A stretch of 7,158 nt of DNA from Clostridiales bacterium. GTDB taxonomy: Bacteria > Bacillota > Clostridia > Oscillospirales > Ruminococcaceae. Where the stretch lies: the NCBI GenBank assembly GCA_012800685.1, contig JAAZIT010000233.1, positions 1 to 7,158 on the forward strand. Reading direction: 5' to 3'. The position numbers and the translations under genes are program-made. The first letter of the stretch is position 1; each line of letters starts with the position of its first letter. The notes under the pieces are model-generated. The model saw only the letters and a list, made by a program, of their open reading frames with translations, did not search any database and had not been told where the DNA came from. This document shows, in pieces, positions 1 through 7,030 of this stretch.

Positions 1-83
1 AATAATTTTTATAAATTCTCATGACATTTTAGTTTGAAAAGGGAGCACAAATCAAAATGTCATGAGAATTTATAAAAATTATT
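1..83. repeat. Perfect 30-bp inverted repeat with 23-nt loop (long hairpin)
   Basis: Bases 1-30 are the exact reverse complement of bases 54-83. The loop (31-53) can extend the stem after an A-C mismatch and a G-T pair: TTTG at 33-36 matches CAAA at 48-51, leaving an 11-nt loop. The arms are AT-rich and no T-tract follows, so this is not an ordinary intrinsic terminator. No ORF or transposase is associated. It could be a small MITE-like or dispersed palindromic repeat, or a fold-back assembly artefact, because the window begins exactly at the palindrome's first base. The imperfect pairing inside the loop slightly favours a real hairpin. The pairing is read directly; the function is unknown. 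Confidence 0.9.
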
Positions 84-236
84 ATGCCCAAATTTAATCT
101 AACAGAAAAATTAAAGTACTTAATTAAAATCAAGTATATCCCAAAATGGCTATTTATAGTGGTTTATATTAGTGGTTTTTCAAGTTTTGAACAATCTGTA
201 AATTTTAAAAGGTCGTAAAAATATATAGTTTTGCTA
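84..236. other. AT-rich intergenic stretch with no supported gene
   Basis: I see no gene, RNA gene or recognisable element between the palindrome and the nifJ promoter. A 44-codon open frame starts at the ATG at 84 and stops at 216-218. It has no ribosome binding site, since the hairpin arm lies directly upstream, and its product resembles nothing I know. The stretch is probably non-coding spacer. Confidence 0.6.
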
Positions 237-265
237 TTTACAAAAATGGTCTTTTGTGTTAAAAT
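237..265 (+). promoter_or_regulatory. Sigma-A type promoter for nifJ
   Basis: A -35 element TTTACA (237-242) is separated by exactly 17 nt from a -10 element TAAAAT (260-265). The -10 is preceded by TGT at 257-259, which makes it an extended -10. Transcription would start near 272 and give an untranslated leader of about 90 nt before nifJ. Such a promoter fits the high expression expected of PFOR in anaerobes. An imperfect palindrome at 259-276 overlaps the -10 and could be an operator, but it does not match a Rex site well. Confidence 0.65.
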
Positions 266-362
266 ATATATTTGAAGTGGTATGTTAGTTTAGTAGATAA
301 CAAATCTCAACAAACAACATGATCATTACTAATTTTTTTGATTAATTTTTAGGAGGATAAAA

Positions 363-3300
363 ATGGCAAGAAAAATGAAAACCATGGACGGAAACACCGC
401 TGCTGCATGGGCATCGTACCCATTTACTGAAGTAGCTGCAATCTATCCAATCACACCTTCTTCAGTTATGGCTGAAGTGACAGACGTATGGGCTTCAAAA
501 GGACAAACAAATATTTTTGAACAGCCTGTAAAGGTTGCAGAGATGCAATCAGAAGGTGGCGCTGCAGGTACAGTACACGGTTCACTAGCTGCTGGTGCTT
601 TAACAACAACTTACACCGCATCACAGGGTCTTCTATTGATGATTCCTAATATGTACAAGATTGCTGGCGAACTACTACCTTGCGTTATTCACGTATCTGC
701 AAGATGTGTTGCTTCACATGCACTTAACATTTTTGGTGACCATTCAGACATTTACGCTTGTCGTCAAACTGGTTTTGCAATGCTTTGCTCAACTAACGCA
801 CAAGAAGTAATGGATCTTGGTACAGTTTCTCACCTTGCAACAATCAAAGGAAGAATTCCTTTTATACATTTCTTCGACGGTTTCAGAACTTCTCATGAAA
901 TTCAGAAAATTGAAGTATGGGATAAGGAAGATGTTACTTCTATGGTTGACATGGACGCTATCCAAAAATTCAGAGACGAAGCTCTTAATCCAGAGCATCC
1001 AGTTCTAAGAGGAACAGCTCAAAACCCTGATATCTTCTTCCAGGCTCGTGAAGCTTGTAACAAGCACTATGACAATATTCCTGGTGTTGTTGAAGAATAT
1101 ATGGACATTGTTAATGAAAAGCTAGGCACAGACTACAAGCTATTCAACTATTATGGCGCACCAGATGCTGACCATGTAATTGTTGCTATGGGTTCAGTTT
1201 GTGACACTATTGAAGAAACAATTGACTATCTAAATACTAACGAGGGTACAAAGCTTGGTTTAGTTAAGGTTAGACTTTACAGACCATTCCTACCTGAGAA
1301 GCTAAACGAAGCTATTCCAGCATCATGTTCACAGATCTCAGTTCTAGACCGTTCAAAAGAACCTGGTTCTATGGGTGAGCCTCTATATCTTGATGTTGCT
1401 ACAACAATGAAAAAATTCAGACCTGAGATTAAGATTGCTCATGGTCGTTACGGTCTAGGTTCTAAGGATACAACTCCTGATCAAATCAAGGCTGTTTATT
1501 GGAACTCATTCTTCTACCGTGCTGATTCTTTTAAGGAAGAATTTACAATCGGTATTATTGATGACGTTACAAACCTTTCACTCCCATCAGAGGGCAAGCT
1601 AGACTCAGCTCCTGCTGGTACAACTGCTTGTAAGTTCTGGGGACTTGGTGCTGACGGTACTGTTGGTGCTAACAAGAACTCAATTAAAATCATCGGCGAC
1701 CACACCGATATGTTTGCACAGGCTTACTTCTCATATGACTCAAAGAAATCTGGTGGTGTAACTGTTTCTCATCTAAGATTTGGAAACACCCCAATTAAAT
1801 CAACTTATCTAATTAATCAGGCTGACTTTGTTGCTTGTCATAATGAAAGCTACATTTCAAAGTATGAAATGGTTAATGACGTTAAGCCAGGAGGAGTTTT
1901 CCTTCTTAACTGTCAGTGGGACGATAAGGAGCTTGATAAGCACCTTCCAGGACAAGTTAAAAGTTATATCGCTAAAAACAACATTAAATTCTATACAATT
2001 AACGGTGTTAAGATTGGTAAAGAAATCGGTCTTGGTTCAAGAATCAATACTGTTCTTCAGTCAGCATTCTTTAAGCTTGCTAACATTATTCCAATTGATG
2101 ACGCAGTTAAATTCATGAAGGATGCCGCTACTGCTTCTTATTCAAGAAAAGGTGACGCTATCGTTAAGATGAACCATGACGCTATCGATGCTGGTTACAA
2201 GCAAATTCATGAAGTTAAGGTTCCAGCAGCTTGGGCTAAGGCTAAGGATGAGGTTATCGGTATGCCTAAGGTTACTGGTGATAACAAAGCTCTTGTTGAT
2301 TTTGTTAACAACATCCAAATCCCTTGTAACGCTCAGGCAGGTGACACACTTCCAGTTTCTGCTTTCGTTGACGCTGCTGATGGAACATTCCCACAGGGCT
2401 CTGCTGCATTTGAAAAGAGAGGAATTGCTATTGACGTTCCTTCTTGGATTCCAGAGAACTGTATCCAATGTAACTTCTGTTCATATGTTTGCCCACACGC
2501 TGTAATTCGTCCTGTTGTTATGACTGATGCTGAACTTAAGAAAGCTCCAGCTCTAGCTCAGGAAAAGGCAGTTCCATGTACTGGTCTTCCAGGCTATAAC
2601 TTCGTAATGACAGTTTCAGCTCTTGACTGTACAGGATGTGGATCTTGTGCTAACGTTTGTCCTGGTAAGAAGGGCAACAAGGCTCTTAACATGCTTCCAC
2701 TTGAAACACAACTTGCTGAGCAAGAAGTATTCAACTATGGTCTAAAGCTTGTTGAAAAGCCAGAAGTTCTAGAAAAATTCAAAGAAACAACTGTTAAGGG
2801 TTCACAGTTTAAACAGCCTCTACTTGAGTTCTCAGGTGCTTGTGCTGGTTGTGGAGAAACTCCTTATGCTAAGCTTATTACTCAGCTTTACGGCGACAGA
2901 ATGTTCATCGCTAACGCTACAGGTTGTTCTTCAATTTGGGGTGGTTCTGCTCCTTCAACTCCTTACACAACAAATAAGGACGGCAAGGGTCCAGCTTGGG
3001 CTAACTCACTATTTGAAGATAACGCAGAGTACGGATACGGTATGTTCCTTGCTCAAAATACAATTAGACAGAGAACAATTGCTAAGCTTCTTGAGCTTGA
3101 TAAGACAACTAAGGCTGCTGGTCTAAAGACTGCAATCGAGGGATATCTATCAACACTTAACGAGGGCAAAACAAATAATGTTGCCACTAAGGAGTTAATT
3201 GCTGCTCTTAAGAAATCTAAGACTAAAGCTTCTGAAGAAATTCTTAAGGACGCTAACTTCCTAGGCAAAAAGTCAATGTGGATCTTTGGTGGAGACGGCT

Positions 3301-4025
3301 GGGCATACGATATTGGATTCTCAGGTCTTGACCATGTTATCGCTTCAGGCGAAGATGTTAACATTTTCGTTTTCGATACAGAGGTTTACTCAAATACTGG
3401 TGGACAGTCTTCAAAGGCTACTCCAACTGGTGCTGTTGCTCAGTTCGCTGCCGCTGGTAAGGAAGTTAAGAAAAAGGACCTTGCAGGTATTGCTATGTCA
3501 TACGGTTACGTATACGTTGCACATATCGCTATGGGTGCTGATTACAACCAGTGTATTAAGGCAATCAACGAAGCTGAGGCTTACAACGGTCCATCAATCA
3601 TTATTGCTTACGCTCCATGTATTAACCATGGCATTAAGGGCGGAATGTCTCTAGCTCAAACAGAAGAAAAGAAAGCTGTTCAAGCTGGTTACTGGCACCT
3701 ATTTAGATTTAACCCTGAACTAAAGAAACAGGGTAAAAACCCATTCATTCTTGATTCTAAGGCTCCAACAGAGAGCTATAAAGACTTTATCATGAGTGAA
3801 GTTCGTTACAACGCTCTTGCTCGTCAAAATCCAGAAAGAGCTGAAAGACTATTTGACAGCGCTGTTGCAAGTGCTGCTGACAGATACGATTATCTTGTAA
3901 GACTTTCAAAGCTTTACAACACAGTTGATGAAGCTCCTGCTGCAAAAGCTGATACTAAAGCACCAGCTACTAAAAAAGCACCAGTTGCTAAGACACCAGT
4001 TGCTAAAACAACGGACAAGAAATAA
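363..4025 (+). CDS. nifJ: Pyruvate:ferredoxin (flavodoxin) oxidoreductase, single-chain
   Basis: This cytoplasmic enzyme converts pyruvate and CoA to acetyl-CoA and CO2 while reducing ferredoxin or flavodoxin, a central step of clostridial fermentation. The 1220-residue protein shows the whole fused domain order. The N-terminal pyruvate/ThDP domain has YPITPSS (Thr31), Glu64 and Arg114. Two ferredoxin-type clusters use Cys700/703/706/710 and Cys756/759/762/766. The ThDP domain has GDGWAYDIG (from Gly977) and YSNTGG (1009-1014). The proximal cluster uses Cys827, 830, 855 and 1086. As I recall them, these residues and spacings agree with the structurally known Desulfovibrio africanus enzyme. 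AGGAGG at 351-356, six nt before the ATG, fixes the start, and the gene ends in tandem stops TAA TAG. The last 31 residues (1190-1220) are an Ala/Pro/Lys-rich low-complexity tail. No partner subunit genes are adjacent, as expected for the fused form. 'por' or 'pfor' are alternative names, and a role in nitrogen fixation is not implied. Confidence 0.98.
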   Translation: MARKMKTMDGNTAAAWASYPFTEVAAIYPITPSSVMAEVTDVWASKGQTNIFEQPVKVAEMQSEGGAAGTVHGSLAAGALTTTYTASQGLLLMIPNMYKIAGELLPCVIHVSARCVASHALNIFGDHSDIYACRQTGFAMLCSTNAQEVMDLGTVSHLATIKGRIPFIHFFDGFRTSHEIQKIEVWDKEDVTSMVDMDAIQKFRDEALNPEHPVLRGTAQNPDIFFQAREACNKHYDNIPGVVEEYMDIVNEKLGTDYKLFNYYGAPDADHVIVAMGSVCDTIEETIDYLNTNEGTKLGLVKVRLYRPFLPEKLNEAIPASCSQISVLDRSKEPGSMGEPLYLDVATTMKKFRPEIKIAHGRYGLGSKDTTPDQIKAVYWNSFFYRADSFKEEFTIGIIDDVTNLSLPSEGKLDSAPAGTTACKFWGLGADGTVGANKNSIKIIGDHTDMFAQAYFSYDSKKSGGVTVSHLRFGNTPIKSTYLINQADFVACHNESYISKYEMVNDVKPGGVFLLNCQWDDKELDKHLPGQVKSYIAKNNIKFYTINGVKIGKEIGLGSRINTVLQSAFFKLANIIPIDDAVKFMKDAATASYSRKGDAIVKMNHDAIDAGYKQIHEVKVPAAWAKAKDEVIGMPKVTGDNKALVDFVNNIQIPCNAQAGDTLPVSAFVDAADGTFPQGSAAFEKRGIAIDVPSWIPENCIQCNFCSYVCPHAVIRPVVMTDAELKKAPALAQEKAVPCTGLPGYNFVMTVSALDCTGCGSCANVCPGKKGNKALNMLPLETQLAEQEVFNYGLKLVEKPEVLEKFKETTVKGSQFKQPLLEFSGACAGCGETPYAKLITQLYGDRMFIANATGCSSIWGGSAPSTPYTTNKDGKGPAWANSLFEDNAEYGYGMFLAQNTIRQRTIAKLLELDKTTKAAGLKTAIEGYLSTLNEGKTNNVATKELIAALKKSKTKASEEILKDANFLGKKSMWIFGGDGWAYDIGFSGLDHVIASGEDVNIFVFDTEVYSNTGGQSSKATPTGAVAQFAAAGKEVKKKDLAGIAMSYGYVYVAHIAMGADYNQCIKAINEAEAYNGPSIIIAYAPCINHGIKGGMSLAQTEEKKAVQAGYWHLFRFNPELKKQGKNPFILDSKAPTESYKDFIMSEVRYNALARQNPERAERLFDSAVASAADRYDYLVRLSKLYNTVDEAPAAKADTKAPATKKAPVAKTPVAKTTDKK
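3960..4007 (+). repeat. Short in-frame 15-bp repeats encoding the PFOR tail
   Basis: Three related 15-bp units lie at 3960-3974, 3978-3992 and 3993-4007, with one extra AAA codon after the first. They encode APATK-(K)-APVAK-TPVAK. The last two units differ at only two bases. They sit at the extreme 3' end of nifJ and produce a positively charged, Pro/Ala-rich and probably disordered tail. Slippage between units could change tail length among strains; that is an inference. Confidence 0.8.
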
Positions 4026-4056
4026 TAGTTTTTAAATAGATTATTTCATAAAATTT

Positions 4057-4090
4057 ACCCCACAGAATATAATGTTCTGTGGGGTTTTTT
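4057..4090 (+). terminator. Rho-independent terminator of nifJ
   Basis: An 11-bp perfect stem (4057-4067 with 4075-4085, core CCCCACAGAA/TTCTGTGGGG) closes a 7-nt loop and runs into a T-tract at 4085-4090. It starts about 30 nt after the nifJ stop codon. The convergent hisA gene ends 108 nt further on and has no clear terminator of its own. The same hairpin might stop hisA transcripts too, although the T-rich run on the minus strand is weak. Confidence 0.95.
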
Positions 4091-4197
4091 ATTTTATATT
4101 TATTAGTCCTTCTAAGCTAAGAATAAACACCCGTATCAAAAGTACATAAACCTAAAATTATATGTATATTATAAAAATCTATTATCTTTTCTCAGCT

Positions 4198-4968
4198 TTA
4201 TCTTATTTTAGCTACCGTTTCAAAAGGAATATTTCCGCCAAAAATGTCTAAGGCACTTCCAATAGTAAAATCAAGCTTGTTTTTTCCTTTTTTTCTTAAT
4301 ACATCTAGGTCTTTCATTGACGAAATCCCACCTGCATATGTTGAGGTTATTTTACAATAGTTTCCCATAAGTTCCGCAACTTTAGTTTCAATTCCACTTG
4401 CTTTACCCTCAGAGTCAACGGCATGAATTAAAAACTCATCACAAAAGCTTGAAAAATAATCAATGGTTTCTTGTGTTAGCTTTATATTGGTAAATTTCTG
4501 CCACCGATCTGTTACTATATAATACTCTCCGTCTTTTTTTCTGCAGGAAAGGTCTATAACTAGTCGATTTTTTCCTACTAAATCAGAAATTTTCTTTAAA
4601 TTCTGGTGGTTTATTTCACCGTTTTTAAACACAAAAGAGGTCACTATTACATGGCTTGCCCCCATGTCTAAAAACCTTAGGGCGTTTTTATCATTTATTC
4701 CTCCACCAATTTGAAGTCCTTGTGGAAACTCCTCTAAAGCAAGCCTTGCCTGCTCAACATCAGCCTCATAATATTCGCTACCCTCAGGGTTAAGAATTAT
4801 TATATGCCCTCCATATAAGTCATATTTTCTATATAATTGGGCATAATATTTTCCATTAAGGCTTGAGACAAAATTATCTATTGCCACATTTCCCTTATCC
4901 GAAAGACTTCCCCCAACAATCTGTTTTACACAACCGTTGTGAATGTCTATACATGGTCGAAATCTCAT
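4198..4968 (-). CDS. hisA: Phosphoribosylformimino-AICAR ribotide isomerase HisA, eukaryotic (HIS6-like) type
   Basis: HisA catalyses the fourth step of histidine biosynthesis, the Amadori isomerisation of ProFAR to PRFAR on a (beta/alpha)8 barrel in the cytoplasm. The 256-residue protein starts MRFRPCIDIHNG, with the catalytic Asp at position 8, and continues with KQIVGG, the phosphate-binding GGGIND (88-93), VIDLSCRK with the second catalytic Asp (139), YAGG (211-214) and GSALDIFGGN (237-246). CIDIHNG, KQIVGG, DLSCRK and SALDIFGGN resemble yeast HIS6 rather than typical bacterial HisA; this is from memory of the family. Length is close to yeast HIS6 (about 261 residues). The ATG at 4966-4968 is preferred because an AAGGA site lies 9 nt upstream and the protein then begins at the conserved barrel strand. 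An in-frame TTG start at 5020-5022 would add 18 unconserved residues without a good ribosome binding site. The gene is convergent to nifJ, divergent from the lipoprotein gene, and has no other his genes in the window. Confidence 0.93.
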   Translation of the reverse strand: MRFRPCIDIHNGCVKQIVGGSLSDKGNVAIDNFVSSLNGKYYAQLYRKYDLYGGHIIILNPEGSEYYEADVEQARLALEEFPQGLQIGGGINDKNALRFLDMGASHVIVTSFVFKNGEINHQNLKKISDLVGKNRLVIDLSCRKKDGEYYIVTDRWQKFTNIKLTQETIDYFSSFCDEFLIHAVDSEGKASGIETKVAELMGNYCKITSTYAGGISSMKDLDVLRKKGKNKLDFTIGSALDIFGGNIPFETVAKIR

Positions 4969-4977
4969 AAAAGTATT

Positions 4978-4983
4978 TCCTTT
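4978..4983 (-). promoter_or_regulatory. Ribosome binding site deciding the hisA start
   Basis: On the minus strand AAAGGA lies 9 nt before the ATG at 4966-4968. It supports the shorter 256-residue HisA. No comparable site precedes the upstream in-frame TTG at 5020-5022. Confidence 0.7.
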
Positions 4984-5040
4984 CTTTGCTAAATCTAAGC
5001 TAAAAATTAATAACATTGCCAATTAGCTTTTACTTTTATA

Positions 5041-5069
5041 AGTATAACTAAAAATTACACACCTGTCAA
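5041..5069 (-). promoter_or_regulatory. Strong sigma-A promoter for hisA
   Basis: On the minus strand a perfect -35 TTGACA (5069-5064) is followed after 17 nt by TATACT (5046-5041). Transcription should start near 5034 and give a leader of roughly 65 nt before the ATG at 4968. This placement shows that hisA is transcribed alone from its own promoter. I saw no T-box or attenuator structure in the short leader. Confidence 0.88.
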
Positions 5070-5101
5070 TTATGACGAATTAAAAATATTACACAATTTT
5101 T

Positions 5102-5128
5102 TTGAAATTAACAAATTATTTGTATAAT
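5102..5128 (+). promoter_or_regulatory. Probable promoter for the lipoprotein-sfsA operon
   Basis: A perfect -10 TATAAT (5123-5128) is preceded by TTGAAA (5102-5107) at a short 15-nt spacing. A weaker -35 (TTTGAA at 5101-5106) would give 16 nt. Transcription would start near 5135, some 38 nt before the TTG start. It is divergent from the hisA promoter, and the two -35 elements are about 32 nt apart, so a shared regulator is possible but not shown. Confidence 0.6.
5111..5123. promoter_or_regulatory. Palindrome between -35 and -10, possible operator
   Basis: ACAAAT-T-ATTTGT is a perfect 6+1+6 palindrome lying in the promoter spacer and touching the -10 element. That is a common place for a repressor site. 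In AT-rich DNA such a palindrome can arise by chance, and I cannot assign a regulator. Confidence 0.3.
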
Positions 5129-5158
5129 TTTCTCAATGTTTGGTGTATCATATTTATT

Positions 5159-5168
5159 AGGAGATGAT
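5159..5168 (+). promoter_or_regulatory. Ribosome binding site favouring a TTG start
   Basis: AGGAGATGAT matches the anti-Shine-Dalgarno complement AGGAGGTGAT at nine of ten bases. It overlaps the ATG at 5164, leaving no spacing from AGGAG to that ATG. The core AGGAG lies 9 nt before the in-frame TTG at 5173, a normal distance, so TTG is the likelier start. Confidence 0.7.
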
Positions 5169-5172
5169 TTTA

Positions 5173-6270
5173 TTGAAAATAAAGAAAACAATACTATTGG
5201 TAGCTTGTATTGCTATTTTGGCTGTTTCTTCAGCCTGTAGCAAGGATGACAACAATTCCAAAAAGGTAGCGGCTACTACTTCAGCCCAAACCACTACCGT
5301 TGCAACATTACCACTTCAAACAAACGCACCAAAAGTGACTGAAAACGAGGATGAGCCTGAGCCAGAGGGCATATACAATAACCTTTCTGGTCTATATAAT
5401 TTATCTGAGCAAGGTGAAGGAAAACGCCCAGTAGCAGTAATGGTAAATAACATCAAGGCTTCACTTCCTCAATATGGAACTTATGGCGCAGACATAATGT
5501 TTGAATGTCCTGTTGAAGGTGGAATAACCCGCTTAATGGCAATTTATGCTGATTATAGCACTGTTCCTAACATTTGCTCAACAAGGAGCTGTAGATACTA
5601 TTACCCTATATTTGCACAAGGCTATGACGCAATTTATTTCCACCATGGATATGAAGCTGAATCAGCTAATACTTTAAAAAGTATTGATCATTTTGATGGA
5701 CTATATAATGGAACTCTATTTCAAAGAGATAAAACTAGAGTAAATTATGCCATGGAGCACACTTCATTTTTAAAAGGCTCTGCTATTGTTTCTGAGATTA
5801 ATAGAGTTGGCATGAGATCAAATTTATCCGACTCTTACAATTCACCAGTTTTTAATTTTGTTAAAAAAGCTGATGTAGTATCTGAAACAAAATGCACACA
5901 AGCAACAATAAAGTTCTCGAACGCATATTACAGCACCTTCACCTATGACGAGGGAACTAAAACATACAAAAAACAGCACAGTGGACAGCCACATATGGAC
6001 ACAGCTGTAAACAAACAGCTTGAATACACAAATGTTTTTTATCTCGAAACCACCACAAGCGTATTTAATCAATCAAAGGGTTATATGGATCTTGATTGGA
6101 AAGGCGGAAACGGATATTATATTTCTAACGGAACTATAATTGCAATTAAGTGGTCAAAGCCAACTGAAAAATCGCAAATTAAACTTACAACTAATGACGG
6201 AGAAGAGCTTAAGGTTAATCCAGGAAACTCGTACATGGGATTTTCAAACAAAAACACTTTAAGCTATTAA
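5173..6270 (+). CDS. DUF3048 domain lipoprotein (YerB-like)
   Basis: The protein belongs to the DUF3048 family, represented by Bacillus subtilis YerB, whose biochemical role is not established to my knowledge. With a TTG start it has 365 residues. A basic start (KIKK), a hydrophobic stretch (about 6-20) and the lipobox VSSAC give lipidation at Cys22, so it should be anchored to the outer face of the membrane. A Thr/Ala/Pro/Glu-rich linker runs from about 26 to 66. The N-terminal DUF3048 domain follows with RPVAVMVNN (85-93), GGITRLMAIY (116-125) and the STRSCRYYYP segment (136-145 region). The C-terminal domain has WKGGNGYYISNG (309-320) and ends near the usual boundary, so the gene looks intact. 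An in-frame ATG at 5164 would add three residues but overlaps the ribosome binding site. The region usually read VRSAR carries Cys136 and Cys140 here. Tandem stops TAA TAA end the gene, and sfsA starts 4 nt later, presumably in the same operon. Confidence 0.9.
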   Translation: MKIKKTILLVACIAILAVSSACSKDDNNSKKVAATTSAQTTTVATLPLQTNAPKVTENEDEPEPEGIYNNLSGLYNLSEQGEGKRPVAVMVNNIKASLPQYGTYGADIMFECPVEGGITRLMAIYADYSTVPNICSTRSCRYYYPIFAQGYDAIYFHHGYEAESANTLKSIDHFDGLYNGTLFQRDKTRVNYAMEHTSFLKGSAIVSEINRVGMRSNLSDSYNSPVFNFVKKADVVSETKCTQATIKFSNAYYSTFTYDEGTKTYKKQHSGQPHMDTAVNKQLEYTNVFYLETTTSVFNQSKGYMDLDWKGGNGYYISNGTIIAIKWSKPTEKSQIKLTTNDGEELKVNPGNSYMGFSNKNTLSY

Positions 6271-6274
6271 TAAA

Positions 6275-6955
6275 ATGAAATACAATAATATTCATAAAGG
6301 ATTTTTTCTTAGCCGACCAAACCGTTTTATTGCACAGGTTGAAATAGATGGAATAGAGCATACTGTTCACGTGAAAAATACTGGGCGCTGTCGAGAACTT
6401 TTAACCGACAGAGCCGAGGTTTTTCTGGAAAAATCAAATAATCCTAATAGAAAAACTCAATATGACTTAATTGGTGTAAGAAAAGGCGACCTTTTAGTTA
6501 ACATGGACAGCCAAGCTCCTAACAAGGTTGTTAAGGAATTTTTAGAAGCAGGAGGAGTTTTTAAAGACCTTGAATTTCTCAAACCTGAAACTGTTTTTGA
6601 ATCTTCACGCTTTGACTTTTACGGAATCCATGGTGGTAAGAAGTTCTATATGGAGGTTAAAGGCGTTACTCTCGAAAACGACGGTATAGCCAGCTTTCCT
6701 GACGCACCCACCGAGCGTGGGATTAAGCACCTAAACGAGCTTGTTAAAGCTGTATCACGGGGATATGAGGGATATGTTTTCTTTCTTATACAGATGAGTG
6801 GTGTAAAATATTTTGAACCCAATGATATTACCCATAAGGCATTTGGCGACGCCTTAAGAAATGCTAAAAAAAATGGGGTAAAAGTTCTCTGCTACGATTG
6901 TAAGGTTTTTGAAAATCGCCTTGAAATAGGGGGAAAAGTTAATATTAAAATGTAA
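6275..6955 (+). CDS. sfsA: SfsA family protein, putative DNA/RNA nuclease
   Basis: SfsA was named for sugar fermentation stimulation in Escherichia coli. The family is now annotated as a DNA/RNA nuclease with an N-terminal OB-like part and a PD-(D/E)xK nuclease fold. The 226-residue protein has the usual family length. It shows the N-terminal FLSRPNRFIAQVE and HVKNTGRCREL (32-42). The nuclease-like residues are Asp114 in RFDF, with Glu127 and Lys129 in MEVKGVTL, followed by the family signature FPDAPTERGIKHL (141-153). All expected acidic and lysine positions are present. The ATG at 6275 lies 4 nt after the lipoprotein stop and has no clear Shine-Dalgarno site, so translation may depend on coupling with the upstream gene. 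No intrinsic terminator of good quality follows. The nuclease activity is inferred from family knowledge; the actual substrate in this organism is unknown. Confidence 0.96.
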   Translation: MKYNNIHKGFFLSRPNRFIAQVEIDGIEHTVHVKNTGRCRELLTDRAEVFLEKSNNPNRKTQYDLIGVRKGDLLVNMDSQAPNKVVKEFLEAGGVFKDLEFLKPETVFESSRFDFYGIHGGKKFYMEVKGVTLENDGIASFPDAPTERGIKHLNELVKAVSRGYEGYVFFLIQMSGVKYFEPNDITHKAFGDALRNAKKNGVKVLCYDCKVFENRLEIGGKVNIKM

Positions 6956-7030
6956 TATATAAAAGCACATACAAAAAACGTGGTGTATTTTGTGCAAATC
7001 TCCAAATGAAAGTTTTTTCGAGCAAAAGTC

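Noticed and set aside
1..83. Invertible promoter or phase-variation switch
   Set aside because: The region between the arms is only 23 nt, with no promoter and no recombinase gene nearby.
84..218. 44-codon open frame beginning ATG CCC AAA
   Set aside because: It has no ribosome binding site, begins directly beside the hairpin arm, matches no family I know, and could be chance in AT-rich DNA.
237..362. Riboswitch in the nifJ leader
   Set aside because: The leader is short and AT-rich, with no stable multi-stem structure or known riboswitch motif.
1828..3654. Several open frames of 96-122 codons in other frames, and on the minus strand, within nifJ
   Set aside because: They lie wholly inside a clearly functional PFOR reading frame and their translations are low-complexity Leu/Ser-rich shadows without domains.
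5842..6072. 76-codon minus-strand frame within the lipoprotein gene
   Set aside because: It is antisense to a conserved DUF3048 domain, and the product is Cys/Phe-rich with no recognisable motif.
6965..6995. Hairpin GCACA-TACA / TGTA-TGTGC after sfsA as a terminator
   Set aside because: The stem is weak, has a 3-nt bulge, and is followed by AAATC and not a T-tract, so I do not call it a terminator.
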